64,000 nucleotides of DNA from Strix aluco (lineage: Eukaryota > Chordata > Aves > Strigiformes > Strigidae), in the NCBI RefSeq assembly GCF_031877795.1, contig NC_133935.1:53139330-53203329 (forward strand), written 5' to 3'. Both the position numbers and the translations under genes were made by a program. The notes under the pieces are model-generated. The model ran no database searches. It saw only the letters and a list, made by a program, of their open reading frames with translations, and was not told the origin of the DNA. Below, one piece after another: positions 37,801 through 51,667 of the stretch; within the stretch, counting starts at the first letter, position 1, and every line of letters begins with the position of its first letter.

Positions 37801-40800
37801 ATTAAGAAGCTGTTGCTGGATTTGCATTTTAAAATTTGACTTGGGGCTCAGGTTTCTGAGTTCTCTAAGGAAGAAGATGATAATTGTGACTAAGTGTTGT
37901 AAATTAAGAGTCTAAAAGTTATATTTATAAAATGTGTGAAGAAACACTCGCCCTCTCCCTTTATTCATTAGGCCTTCCTTTCAATTTTTTATCACACAAA
38001 CATTGATGTTCAGAGTTATGTTTCAGCTTTCTAACACATACTCGTGAGTTATGAAAGATGGTCATACAAACGTAATGGAATATTGAAAATAGTCTCTTTC
38101 ATAAAATGGGGTTCTTAAAGGGCCTCAAACTATGGCATGCTTTTTCAAGTGGAGGCAATCTACTTAAATGTTCAATCACTTTTATTAGAAATCTGAGGTG
38201 AAGAACAGGTATATATACTTTTTATTGTTATAAATGATTTCTTAATATAAATCTGTTTTCTGAAGTTTCAGAGTGCATTCACTGTTATGTCTTTCATGGC
38301 TTTTGAAATTCTAGTAGCAAAAGTAATCACAGAGGAGATTTTCTCCCCACCTGTAATGTGATTTTAACAGACAAGGAAAATTCAGAAATGGGAAATGCAT
38401 AGTAATAATCTTAGTGTTTCAACATTATCAGTTCCATTTCTATGAGGGGAAAAATACTGATTAGTTTTCAAACCTTTTCATCATATGTGTTTTAAGATAC
38501 GTTGAGAAATGCGTTGGACTGAAATGTAGCTTTGCACCGGGGATGATAGAAGCAATGGATCTGAGGCATTTTTAACAGATAAAAATCTAAGTTTCAGGAA
38601 CTTCTGTAGGCTTAAACTTCACTTAGAATATTGCTAAAAGACAAATATTTTAAATCTTGGTTCACTTCCAACCACTCTGACTTAAAAATGTAACTTGCAA
38701 GGCTTTTTTTCCTGAAGTTTCTCTTGCCACTAGTACTGAAATAATGTTTAGTAAAATGCTTATAATTTTTATTTTATCCAACAATTGGTAGACAAGCATG
38801 TATGGATCTGTGTGAAACGGGCGAATCAGTATTGTCTGGAGGTTGGGTTTTTTTGTTTTGCTTTGGGATTTTTTTTCAACTTGTGTTTGACAACCTGCTG
38901 TAAGTAAACCAGGAATGAGGAATTTGTATGTATGTACTTTTTAAAGTGGGTGCTATGTGGAATATATGAGGGTATCTTTAGTGTTAAACAACAAACACAA
39001 AAAACATAGCTTGAAACCTAATGTAAGTTGTTACGCTCAGGGTTGCCTTGATAGACTCCAGATGGATGTGAGCTTGAGCTACGAGTGAAAGTGTCTGGCT
39101 CCAGTGTGGTGATCATGCACAGCAGTGGTTGTAATTGCAGGATTTTTATAGTTTAAGGACTCTGCCAGATATATATTTTTTTTTTAACATGTTACAACTC
39201 CAGCAGAACAAATCTACTCATGTCTGTTACTGTCTGGTAGGTCCTTTAGGCAAACATGTTTTAAATAAACCTTTTGCAGGGTTTTTAGACGAAATGAAGA
39301 AATGCAGGTTTTTAGCACTAATGTTGAAAGCTCTTTGTTGAAATAATTACTGATTCCTAAGTCTCGTCTGAAGCATGAAGAACAGTAACATATTAGGCAC
39401 TAACAGCCATAACTTCACTGAATTTTGGCTGTTTATTTGCATAGTTCTTATAATCCCTACAGACCAAAGCCAAATACTGAATTAAGTTTAAGGGTAAAAA
39501 TTGTCTCTACTCTGCTTTAAAGGACCAAGTTAGATTCCCATCTAGATCTTTGTAAAGCATATTTTTTCAGAATTTAAGAATGCAGTACGAGAATTTCAGA
39601 TCTATGCAGCTAATGTCTTCAGGTGTTAAACAGAGATTTTTTTCTTCAGTCTATGGCCAGATGAATGTTTGTACTAGATTTTTAAGCAGTGAAAGGTGCA
39701 GTCCTCTAACTCAAGTGTGGTTAACCTCATTTACAGGAGAACTCAAAATCATAATGATGAAACCAACATTTGTGGGTTTTTAAAAATGTTAACACTGTAT
39801 TGGTTTTCCATTTTTAAGAGGAAAATCTGTAGGGGTTTAGACACCTGGAAGAAGGCGCAGGTATATATTAGGTGCTTGAGCCCAGAGACGAGTCTCTGAA
39901 AACATCCTCTCCGTGGCCACCTGAGGGTGGTGGAAGGTGTTCCCCTTCTCTAGATGGCTCTCTGCCAGTCCTCAACACCCCTTTTTTGGGCTGGAAAATG
40001 CCTTTAGTACCTGTGGGTCTGCCCTGTGAACACTTGTGTGCAGCCCTGGCTTGGGAAACATAGCGCAGATCTCCTCCCTGCCCATGGCTGTGAGCCAGGC
40101 ACTGGTGCTGCAGCTCTGCAGCCTGCTGGGCGTGATCCAGTTGGCTGGCTCAGAGCACACCTCGTAGCCAGGTACTGGTGGTACCTCTTGTAATGCCTGT
40201 ATGTGCCTGAGATTACTTTTAATGTTTGATTTTATTATTTTTTTTAACCACTGACTCCAGGGGAGGACAAAAAGGATGATAGAATTGTCCTGGCAACATT
40301 GGAACAAGCACTGGATAAAGTCCCAAACAGTTGGGAGAGTCTAAAACATGGTTTTACTGTCCCCTGTGCTGTTGAAGAAACTTAGGTGCCTGGCTGGGTT
40401 GCAGCATTACACCTGTGTCTGAGGATATGCAATAGTGGGTGCAGAGAAAGCAGAGTTCTCTGTATCTGCAGTTGTCCAGGGCTTAGTCACAGAGCGGAAC
40501 ACCTAGCACAGACCCTGTCCCTGGCTTGATTTAAGCCGATTTTGGTCTATGTGCAGCAAGGATATGCTGATCATCGGGTTTCTTCGCTTCCAGAACTGTA
40601 GATGTAGAGTAGACCCGTCCATGACAGTCAGGCCTGTGTTTGGCATGCTCAGTATAGGTGACTGTACTGAGTCATGTTACCCAGAAACAGTAAGGAATCC
40701 TGGAGTTCCCCCCGTAGATTCCACCTGAAAAACACTTCATGCCCACATGGCTTGGTGATGACCCCAGGCATGTTGGGTTCAGTGCTTAATTAGCATGGGT

Positions 40801-42174
40801 AAAAGTGTCATGAAGTGTGAGAAATTTATTTGCATTTACCTGATGCTACAGCAGCTCACTGCTGAAGCGTGCTGATGCAATTCTTTGTGTCTGCATTGCA
40901 GACTGTCACTGGAGTGAGTTTAAGAACTCCTTAAAAATAGTGCCATTTTTGTTTGCTGACTTGGATAAACTCAGTGTTACAATGTCCAGCGAGCACTTCG
41001 GAGATGGCTGAATTGGTGCAGGCGAGGTAGTGACAGGCTGTAGTATGGGGGCAGGAAGGTGCGTGTTGTGGTGGGTGAGTGACTAAGAAGGGGGAGGTTT
41101 TCAACAGGGTTTTTTCAACACGGTTAAAAGAACAATTGTGAGTCTGTACCACTTGTGCAGATCTCTACAGATGTGTGAGTCTGAGTTTCTGTAATTAGCT
41201 TCTCTGACTTCTATTGTATGGTTATTCTTTTATTTCTGTGGTATTTTCAGTACTTCTGAGGCTACAGGAAAAATGTTTCTTAGGACTCTATGGTGTCAAA
41301 TGTTTAAGAGGACGTATAGTAAAGATGCATGGTGTCTGTGGGGAAAATAATTTCTTGACAGTAATCAAGAAAATGTGTGGCGTTCTTAGTACCCTGGCTT
41401 GTGTGTAGTAAACACTGCAAAGGTGCTAACAAGATTTCTTATAAACTGCATCAGTATATATTTGGGATCTTCAGTACAGAGTGGCAGTACAGAGCTGAGT
41501 GCTCAAGCTACTTCAGATGCGATTAAGTGCAGTATTAATGTGACTAGTGTATAGACATCTTAAAACTCAATAGAATTAGGCCGTTCTATGTGTTTTCTTC
41601 TGATATTGCTTGTTTAAGATCCCCATTAAATTTGGTTATGTAGGAATGGAGTCCTGAATTGTGTGAAAGCATAAAAATAGAACTGACGTTTATGGACAGT
41701 CCTCATCGTGTATTTACCATCTGTGTGTTGCTTCAGAGAAGTGAGAAGAGTAAATGTTACAAATATTATGGTTGACTCAAAGAATGAGACTATGAGTATT
41801 GGTTTGCGAATTTTCCTTGTAACCAAGAGGTTGCTTTAGCCAGATCCTTTGTTGTGAAGAGATGGGGGAAAAGAGTTGTTGTTGGTGTATATGAGCCAAA
41901 ACCTTAGGATTTTTTTCATGGGTCTTGCACACATCCCAGTGAACAGTTCTAAATTGTTCAGAGGTATAGGAAATTCTTTGACACTGCTGGCATTTACACT
42001 TGTTTATACCTTGTATACTCAAATGGATTTCTATTCTAATTTTACTAATATAAAAAAAAACCCCTTTTTATGTACTTGGAAACAAATGATAACATAATTT
42101 GGATTTCCACTGTATTGCTTTACCCCATATTTTATCGCAAAACTGACAGGCTCTTTATTTTTGTAACCTCATAG
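34871..42174 (+). other. LRIG3: LRIG3 intron 1 (7.3 kb)
   Basis: It begins with gtgagt and ends with cctcatag. The first few hundred bases are still CpG island; the rest is AT-rich with homopolymer runs, for example 16 T at 35815-35830. No other exon is recognisable. First introns of CpG-island genes often hold enhancers, but nothing specific can be shown here. Confidence 0.85.
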
Positions 42175-42246
42175 GGACTTAAGTCACAACAAATTATCTT
42201 CAATCAAGACCAGTCTCTTGGATCACCTTCATAGTCTTCAGGAAGT
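42175..42246 (+). CDS. LRIG3: LRIG3 coding exon 2: first leucine-rich repeat
   Basis: A 72-base exon (24 codons, exactly one LRR unit) with acceptor cctcatag and donor gtaagt. Joined to exon 1 it restores a Leu codon and continues DLSHNKLSSIKTSL, a classic LxxLxLxxNxL repeat. It ends two bases into a Val codon, giving residues 65-89. The 'LDLSHN' start right after the N-cap is the arrangement in vertebrate LRIG3. Confidence 0.95.
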
Positions 42247-42513
42247 GTAAGTTAATTTGTCTTAATTAAAGAAAAGAAAAAAAAAACACACCCAAAAAAC
42301 CCAACCAGTGTTTGTGTATGCTAATTGTATAGCTATTTCTCTAGGGATAATAGGTTGAACAACAAAGATGTTTGCTGTTCTAATATTTTATGTTAAGCGA
42401 AACTGGAATTATTTTTGAATTCTGGTGTGACACTGTTCAGCAATTTAGCAAGTCCAATGTACATACTTTTTGATTAACATCAAAGCTGACTCTCCCTTTT
42501 TTAATACTAATAG
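42247..42513 (+). other. LRIG3: LRIG3 intron 2 (267 bp)
   Basis: A short intron with gtaagt donor and aatactaatag acceptor. A ctaat branch-like motif overlaps the acceptor region (tactaatag), so the usual branch point may lie further upstream. Confidence 0.9.
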
Positions 42514-42588
42514 GAAGTTGAACAACAATGAACTGGAGATCATTCCAGATCTGGGACCAGTCTCTGCCAATATAACTCTTCTGTCTTT
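42514..42588 (+). CDS. LRIG3: LRIG3 coding exon 3: second leucine-rich repeat
   Basis: A 75-base exon between acceptor ..ctaatag and donor gtaagt. It reads KLNNNELEIIPDLGPVSA and then NITLLS, giving residues 89-114 with split codons at both ends (phase 2 to phase 2). The segment with GPVSANITLLSL is very close to the matching stretch of human LRIG3 as I remember it, and unlike LRIG1, which reads quite differently there. This is the strongest single piece of evidence for the paralogue call. The NIT sequence is a potential N-glycosylation site. Confidence 0.95.
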
Positions 42589-42819
42589 GTAAGTAGATCC
42601 TACTTTTGTCCCTAGTTAGTGGAACTAACTCTGCAGGGTTCACGGAAATACATGCATTACAGAGATTAAAGTGAAATAATTGGAAATAGAACAGCTTGTG
42701 GTTAAGAAGTTGATTATGTCATATTGTTTAGCACGTTGTTTAAAATGTGTATAATTGAGTTTAATCCTTGTAGTTTTTATGTTTCCTTCAGATACAAAGA
42801 CTGCATTAGAATTAATTTA

Positions 42820-42900
42820 TGTTGTGGTAGTGCCCAGAAGCCTCAGCCCTGTTGTGCTAGGCACTGTACAAACATAGTAAACGTTACACAAACTTGTACA
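42820..42900. repeat. Ancient amniote repeat relic
   Basis: The block 'ttgtgctaggcactgtacaa' preceded by 'gtagtgcccagaagcc' matches a motif widespread in turtle, crocodile and bird genomes ('tagcgcctagaggcc..ttgtgctaggcgctgtac'). I recognise the motif but cannot name the family with certainty. Confidence 0.5.
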
Positions 42901-42944
42901 ATGCAGACTTTAAAACAAGAGTTATACTCTGTCATTATGCATCT

Positions 42945-43017
42945 TGGCTGAAATCCCACTTGCGTTAAATCATGGCAAAATTCCGTTAATTTCAGTGGGC
43001 AACGTGGGGAAATCCCC
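42945..43017. repeat. Ancient amniote repeat relic
   Basis: It contains 'ctgaaatccca', 'atggcaaaattccgttaatt' and 'tcagtgggc', resembling the 'tgaaatcc..atggcaaaactcccattgacttcagtggg' module of old amniote repeats. It is adjacent to the relic at 42820-42900. Confidence 0.45.
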
Positions 43018-44672
43018 TCGAGATGCAGCTTCAGGACAAGTATCTAGGTTAGAAGATGTTTTGCCACTATCTTCAGAATGTCTTTTTGAGCCCATTCTAA
43101 TGTGTGGCATGGGTTTTTTTTTTATGGCTGCATTAATACATATAATTGTGACACACAATTATGTTTGTTGTTTTGTTTGAGAGAAATTAGTAGGTTACTT
43201 GATGTGGCATCTGTAATAAAAGCATAAAGTTGTAAAAGTCATATAGGGCTCCTAACCAAACCAGCTGATTTTAAAGGAAATTTTATTCCAGAGGTTTTCA
43301 CTTAAAATCAGTTTGATTTTTTTTTTTTTTTTCCCCTGTGATCTAATTTCTCTAAAATGTTGAAGGAACTCCTAACAAAAATAGTTGCTATCATACTGTT
43401 AATTGGAAAAAAGAAGAGACGTTTTTCATGTGTGGGATTTGTGTTTTATCAATGGGAATCTAAAGCTAGTAATGTGTAGCCCTCTGGTCAAATCCTGCCC
43501 TTGAATACAAATTGCAAGTTACCATTCTTGAAGAAGCCTGAAGGGTTAAAACAATACAGTAAACTTTGGAAAGCTGTTCAGTTAATTAAACTGATCACTA
43601 TTCAATTGCTTGCATCTGGTGATTTATAGGGGTTTGTTTTTACTCTAGGTCCAGGTCAGCTAAGTCAGCTGGTGCAGCCGCTGTGTCTGGACTACTCTGT
43701 TTGAATAAGAACTAAGTGACATTTGATACTGATGTGGTTTCTTACAGATCAGAGTCGGAAAAGAATGAAAGAAAAAGCAGATGGTGCCTGACAAATAACT
43801 GTTGAATTTAAGAATATCTTCTATTTTGCATTAGTGTTGACATTATTTTTACACTGGCATAGCATTCTGTAGTTTAAGCACCTAATTCAACTATAGATTT
43901 TTTTCTTTTTTTTTTTTTTTTGATAGCCACCTTGGTAAGGTTCTTTTTACCACAAGGTTGGAAATATTAACATGATAAAGTGGTTTATTTCCTCCTGCCT
44001 CACTTCTGATGAACACAAAGTAGAGAATTTGTCTTAGCATCTCCTCCAGTCCTTCTCATGGAAACTTAACTAGTTGGGATGAACCTAAAATCATCCTTCT
44101 GCAGCTGTGGAAAGATTTTTGTATTCCTTTGAGACAATAAATGAAAATCAGTCCCTTCTGGGTTAGTTGTTCCATATCCTTAGGTCACTATCTTGGTTCA
44201 TTTACTCAGGTGGTCAAACATGGAAAAACCTTTGTTAGATCTGTGCTCTGCACTATATATACTGGCACTTAAAAGGAGAAAAAAAGTAAGTATTTCTAAA
44301 AGCTGTTATCGTACTACTAATGCAGTTAAAGTTGGTCTGGTTAGGTGCTAGCTTGTTCTTGTTCTAATTTCTATTACTTCTGTGTGGTGTCGGGAGATTA
44401 CTGAATGTCAGTGTGCTCCAGCTGAGATTTAATACCTATTCTATGACCACAACAGAGATTCCTTAAGATTACTATAGTAGAAATAATTCACTAAGTACTT
44501 TAAAGGTTTTACATTAACTTACGAATGTCAATGTATAATAGTTAAGACAATTGTTTGTTCCATATCAAAACAGATCTACATAGAACATAAAATTAGAGAG
44601 TGTTACTGCATAGTTCAAAAATAAAGCATCTTGTTTCTTTTGCAAAGGTTTCTCTTTAAAACATAGAATACA

Positions 44673-45040
44673 ATAATAGAATCATTTAGGTTGGAAGAGA
44701 CCTTTAAGAACATCAAGTCCAACAGTTAACCTAACACTGCCAAGTCCACCACTAAACCATGTCCCTAAGTGCCACATCTACACATTTTTTAACTACCTCC
44801 AGGGATGGTGACTCCCCCACTTTCCTGGGCAGCCTGTTCCAATGCTTGACAACCCTTTTGGTGAAGAAATTTTTCCTAATACCCCATCTAAAGCTCCCCT
44901 GGTGCGACTTGAGGCCGTTTCCTCTTGTCCTATCACTTGTTACTTAGGAGAAGAGACTGACACCCACCTCGCTGCAGCCTCCTTTCAGGTAGTTGTAGAG
45001 AATGATAAGGTCTCCCCTGAGCCTTCTTTTCTTACAGGTT
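44673..45040 (-). mobile_element. CR1 LINE 3' fragment, antisense in LRIG3 intron 3
   Basis: On the minus strand this carries a CR1 3' end: degenerate 'aatagaatcatttaggttgg' at the tail, 'cctccagggatggtgactcc', 'gggcagcctgttccaatgct', 'cctggtgcgacttgaggccg' and, at the right, 'aaggtctcccctgagccttc'. It covers the end of ORF2 and the 3' end, about 370 bases, 5'-truncated and non-coding. The wording differs from the 31.7-kb and 51.6-kb copies, so it is a different CR1 subfamily. Confidence 0.93.
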
Positions 45041-48000
45041 GGAAGTTATTTATGTAAAGGTGTTAAATCTCATTTTACAGAAAATAATATAAATAAAGAG
45101 GAATAAATATACAGCAGTTGTCTGGCATAAAACTATATGTAATATAGTGTTACTGTAAATGGACAAATATTCAATCTAATGATACTTTTTTTTTTAGAAG
45201 TGAAAAAATACGTTCACTTATTTTTTCTGTGTTGGATGTTTATTTGGAGGGGTTGAATCAAACCGAGTTAATATATCTAAGTCATGTGAAGAAAACACAT
45301 ATGGAACAATTAGAATATAATTTTTAAAACAACTCTTCAAAGAATAACTGTACTTGAAACATCTGATGACTTTCTGCAGGATTTTAAACTTTCATATGAA
45401 AGGAGCTTGTGGAACCTTTCCAAAACAAACCACTGTTTCCTTGTTGAGTCGTTCTGACTTTCAAATAATAGCAGAAAAAATCTGAAACTTGATTTGATTA
45501 CATTGCTTATGAGATACATATATGTTGGTTCGATACTGTCAGTTGAAAAGCCAGTCGTTTTTTCCAAGGAGTCTTCAGGGAATGCTGTGGAAGTGGTGCC
45601 CTTCTTTCTTGCTAAAATCATATTTGTTGAAGAAACTATCTTCTTGCAAGAATTTTTTTTGACTTCTTGGTGCTTGTCACTCAGCTGTGGAGCCTTAGAA
45701 TTTTACCTGTTCTGCAAGAATTTTCTTACCCTGCAAAGGAAATTGCACTGCTGGTATGTCTATGAATAATAGTGCAGGTATCTCCATACAGCACTGTATG
45801 TCTAAGTTCTTTGAATAGTATAAACAAGCATGGGTGGATTATCATGTTAGTGTAGTTTTCATTTCTGGAGCTACCTCATTTCTAGCTATCTAATTGATAC
45901 TTATCTAGCTTAGATATTTACATACTGGTAAATTATGCAGGGTAAACATACTCAGAGCAGTAGATGTTCCCAGTCTCACGCTCATGGTCTGTTTATAATG
46001 TGAAACAACAATGCCAATATTCTGTTTTTATGGATGCCAGTTGAGAGTTGAACACCATGGGAGAGAAAAGTATGAGGCAGGCACACACCCCCACCACCCT
46101 GGGAAGACCTTATGTATGTGTGAAGGAGTATACAAACACATGCAGGCACACTCTAATTACATGGCTGGAGATGCATCTATGATTTTATTCATGTGATGAG
46201 TATGTATCTTGCCACATGGCATAGGAGAGCTTCTGAGCCTCCTGGGAACCTGGAAACTGCTGTGAGTTGAATGGGTGGTACTTCAGGCTAAATCTGGTCA
46301 GGAGGCCTTGGGTTGTGAAGCTGTGATGGCTTGCCTGGTACTAACAGATGTAATACGTTCTGGTCAGAGCAAAGAGTAGGATTTATCTTCCCTACCCTAA
46401 ATTCTTGACAGTTTGACATAGTAAGTATGAGTTCCTAACTGTAGATCCTCCTCAGGGTGAGTGGAGAAGAAAAGGCGCTCTATGAAGTGATTTGTCTTCC
46501 CAAAGATAATTCAGATGACTTTCCTACTGCAGTCCATGTAAGATGTCTATTTTAAACTAACTTCTACATGTCTGAAGTTAGGTTCTCTTTGAATTGTCTA
46601 GCCAATGTACTTGGGCATGCCTGTCTTACAGTGATGTTACTTGCAAAGGTCTGATTGCATCTTTCAGCATGTTTGACCATTTAAGTCAATTACTTGAAAT
46701 TGAAATTGCAGGGTGTTCTTTTTTTGATCTGCCACCCAGCCCTTCTCTCTGTCTTCTGTGAGAGAAGGCAGGAAAAGAGCAGTCTCTCAATGCAGCCATT
46801 TGCCAGAGATTGCCAGCTCTCCAGTCAGCACAGTAGCTCTAGTCAGGAGGCCAGGTTCCCCCAAGTAGTGGACAACATAAGCTTTTGGGGAGAATACTGG
46901 ATTTAACAACTGTTTACCACAAATATATAATGTACAGATGCTGCACGCAGTAATGTAGGTGTATTTACCTACCCTAGAAGTAAAATGTGTTAGATGTTTC
47001 CTAACTTGCATTCCTGAAGTGCTTGTAAAAACAGTTAAATTAATGTAGAATTGCTTTAAATAGTTGTAGAAAATTCTTCACTTCTGGGAGAATGACCAAG
47101 TTACTTTTTGTTGTTTCTAGATAGGTGGATCGCTTTTGTGTAAGGTAGAGAAATGGGAACTAATGTCCTTGTTCCTGGAGAGCAAGCAAAGGTTCTGAAT
47201 TTGGTTCCCATGCTAATGGCATTTCTTATCCAAGATGTACCAGTCCTGTCCTATTTATCCTGAAAATCTGCTAGAACCTGTAATGTTAATACATGAGAAG
47301 AAAAGTAGTATTGGCTTTTAGGTCTGTCATTACTGTAAAGTTTTGTACCTAGATTGAATCCAGAAATAGATTGAAACCAAGTAATATAAGTACAGTAGCC
47401 TTGTATAGAAGTCCTGTGTGGTGTTTAACTACCAACTACTGTTTGCATAGGGGTTTTACTTTAAAACTGTGTGGAAAATGTTAATTACTTCTAGTGTGAT
47501 TAGTGCTTTGTAAGGAAGACACTGATTTGCAAATGCTGCAACATAATTTAAGGTTTTGTTTAAGGATATACAGTTTAAAAAAGAAACCCATGCTACTTGC
47601 AGAATTTTAAAAATGCATAATTGTAGACACCATCCAACATCATCCATGCACTGTATCCTTGAGTACTGTGGAAGGCAGCAGTGACTTTAAAGAGACAGAA
47701 CAGTTTTGAGTATTAAAGTATCCTTCCTCCCCAGCTGAATTTTACTGTTCTTATCAAAATGTGTGTGTAGAACTAGAATTAATATTAAAAAAGCACGTTT
47801 CTTATTACTCACATCCAGGATATGTTATACAGTAATCATATTGCTGTCTGTAGGAACTAGAAAAGCTGTACATGCCAAAGTCTCTAGTATGTATAGTGAA
47901 ATTCTGATGTTAGTCTGGCTTTAAACGATGGAGTGTTTTAAATACACTTGTGATTTTACATTTTATTGAATAGAAATTATCTCATATAGAAACACTAGTA

Positions 48001-51000
48001 CATATGGTGCAGATGATTTAGATGGAAATATCCTTGTAGCTTATGCTGTAAAAGCTGATCATGCTAGTCCAGAACACAAATATTTGGTCTTCCTAAAGCC
48101 AGAGTGGAAGATACAAAGTTCATGGTGCAGAAGTAAAAGGAGCATGGATGATTCACAGTTCAGTAATGTTTTACATTAATATGTGGTTTTTATTAGGTTC
48201 CCACTTTTTACAGAATGTGAAATCTGTTCATAAGAGAGATATAGAATATGCAGCATGGTACAGGTTTTCCTTTGCTGTGCTGAGGAGACCCTCCAACCCC
48301 ATCTATAAGGGAAGCCTTTAAAGCAGTTAAAACAAGGAATCACATGGCCATTCACTTTTGAGTTCTGAAATGATGAAAAATGTTGCCAGTATTGAGGAGG
48401 TGTCTTGAAATGTGCCCACTGGTTTGTTAGCTGATGGACTGAATCCACAAGTCACTTTTCTGAAGGCTTTCTACAGCCTTCATTTTGTAATGTCTTTCTG
48501 TCAGTATATAGGGAGTTTAAATGCATCATCTTTGAAGACACATATATTGTGTCCTGAATGTTTAAAAAGGTAAATGAACAAAAAGTATTAACAAAAAAGA
48601 TGGATCAGGAGATAAAAACAGGACCAAAGAACTGTAAAGTAGCCAGTCTTGCTAAATGTAGAGGTCACAAGTTTTCATAGTAAGCAAAATTGTTTCAGCT
48701 TTAAATACAGCTTTCTTCGGCCACTATAAAATTACTCTGATTACTTGGTTGTGATTACTTGATTATTAATCTCAGGCCTTTGGTGTTCATCAAAGACTTC
48801 TGACAAGCAAACCTAAAAGCTAGAAGTGAATTGATATACTGAAAAATAGAGACGTTCTCTTCAAAGGAAAAAATATCAAAATTACCTAAGCCGTCAGTAA
48901 TAATTTGTTTAAAAAAAAAAAAATTATTTTGATCGCTGAAAACAAAAAAAACCTCACGGAATGCCTAAAACGTTTTTTCAGGTCCGGACAGTAGTCTGTG
49001 CTCTGAATGGGAGGTTCTACTTGTTGCTCATCTAACCCACACAGCTGTAGCAGGGAATTTACTGGAGAAGAAGATCTTGCAAGTTTTTGTGTATGCTAGT
49101 CTTTGTAAATAAGGTCTGAAATGTTAAAATTAAGTTATCAGAAGAGCCCAGGTTTAGCTTTGTGTCCTGCTCCCTTGCTTAGTTGCTCATTAATCCTGAT
49201 TTCAGTCATCAGTAAAATTTCTTCAGTGGATAGCACACTTTGCTCCAATTCGAATAAAATTCCTTTGATGAAAGAGCTGGTTACAATGTGGTTGTTTCTT
49301 GAGATTGGTAAAGTATCAGGCAGTAGAGATAAAGCTAACTCGGATGTGATACAAACCTCTAGTGTGTGGAGCTTATGATACTGCATTGTCAGTATCTTTA
49401 CTTATAGGGATTTCAGGGTGCATGGGATTGTTCATGCTACCTAACTTAAGTCCTTTTTCAGATTACATATTTTTCTTTATAGCTCTTAATTTTAAGTAAA
49501 CTAACTCTTAAATTGATGTGGCTTATCACAGATCTTTGCTAAACAAGATGTGAGCTTGTGACTAAAGATTTGTAAATTCATTTGTATTTTAGACAGCTTC
49601 GTGCTTGCTTCCATTCTCCTTACCAGGAAGAATAACATAGTCTTACCTTCTTCATTTGTGGGGGAATAACACAGCATATACTGGTCACTGATTTTCATTC
49701 TTGGTTAAAAAAAAAGTATCTTTGTTGCCAAAAAAATACTCTTCCAAAATTTGAGCACGCACTGTCACATCCTGGCTTTGAATAACCAACATATAGCTTA
49801 AATGCCTATGTAACTTTATGCACAAATGTAGTTACTGAAGAAATGTGGTGATTAATCCCTTATACTGTTTAGAAGGGATTTTCTTTTAGTATTGTGTGTC
49901 CATTTCTCTTTAAAATGTGGAAAAGTATATTTAAATATGTTTTGTGATAATGGACATACCAGATCATTGCTTCAGATAGTCATATTGCGAGTAAAATTCA
50001 ACTAATTGAAGCAAACATGCGAAATAAATTATAAATTTGTACCAGCTGGCAATGTGGAAATAAGAGTGATGGTTTGCACTGTGTGGCAGTATCTTACTGA
50101 GGGAAGTTCCTGTGAAGGGCCTTCTGTAAAGATAGAAGTTTTTTTCATAATCCTTGTTTTCAAGATTATTTGGAATAGGGGTAGGTATGAGAAATCTGCC
50201 TCTTTGTCATCTCACAGTAGGCTGGCAGTGGAAGCTGTGTGTAAAATCCAGGAGAATGCTGTCTCAGTTCGCATTTAGAAAGCTACAGTCACAAGAAAGA
50301 AGTTTAGACGTAACTCCTGAAAATGAAAGCTTACATTCAGTAGGAGTGGATGCCTTTCACTTCTATGCTTGCCAGAGAAAGTGGTATTGTGTGTTTATAA
50401 AGCTGGCATACTAAACTGAAGTCTGGCTCCCAATATTAAGAAAATGTTGGTCAAATATTTTACATCCTTGTCATCTCTTCAGCTACCACTTTATTATGGG
50501 AAGGATTAAGATTTGGATGCTGCCTGGAAGAGTTTGTTTTGAAGAAGGATTGAAAGAAAGGATAGAGGAATGCCAGACTGGGCTTCAGGCATAAGGCTAC
50601 TTGGAGGAAGTCCCAAAAATGAGAGTGGTGGTAAACCATGTGTGACTTGAGCTGAAGTTGCGAGCAAAAAGCTAGAGTGAAGAAACTTACTGGAATCAGT
50701 TCTTGCAGTCTTTGACATTTGGTGTGGAGACTAAGAGGAAGTAGATGAAAGAATTTGAAAAGGAACCTGTCTTAGTCAGACTTGCAGACATGGAAACTAG
50801 ACTTTTATGGCAGCAATTTAGGCTGAATGATGGGAAGGGGAAGAAGTATGTGGAAACCCAGAGTTTGTTGTAGCAAAAAAATGAAGTAGTGTGAGCCTGG
50901 ATGAATGCTTTTTCAGTGAGAATGGAAAAGAATCCAAATTTTATGAGCTATTTGCAGTGGGAAAAACTGGCATGATTTTCTAATCAACAGTGTTAAAGAT

Positions 51001-51667
51001 GGATTAAAAAGGATAATAATGGATCAGAAAAATAGAGAACACTGTTCCTGTGTGACAAAATGGAAGAATGGTAGGAAATTTTACAAAGGAAGAGGTACCA
51101 AGTTGTAGGGCATACAGTATGGAGAATGAGGGAAGTCAGAACGAAGTTAAGAGGTCAGGCCTAAGTCTTGGGGTTATATCTTAGAGAAGTGGTAGGTGGT
51201 TATTGCAATAGAGCAGTGAAATGTAATGGCTCGGTGCCTTAAGTGAAATAGAAGTGGTTAGGAGAATATCCCTCAACTTGTATTAACAGTTAAGATTAGG
51301 AGTAGATCTAGAAGGGTGTGCGGTCTGCATGCTCCAAAAGTTGGGGTTGGCTCTGTAACAGTAAAGGATAGATGTTTTTACTTAACGAGTCCATACATCA
51401 GATTAGAAAGATGATTTATAATACTGGAGGGCAGTATTCTGGGTTTAATCTAGGTTATACTTACAATTGTCCAAGATTTTAACATTAACCAAGAGTCACA
51501 GAGTACACCGAGTCTGCAGTGGGTTGTTATTCCTGTTGTCAACTCATGCTGAAACAGTTATGTCTGCATTGCTTTTGTTTACTGTTGTAAAGTGTTGAGC
51601 TTACACATTCACTTGTCTATCACATTCTAAATAACTTGTGATTATTTTGTAAAGGCCAGAAAGTGGA

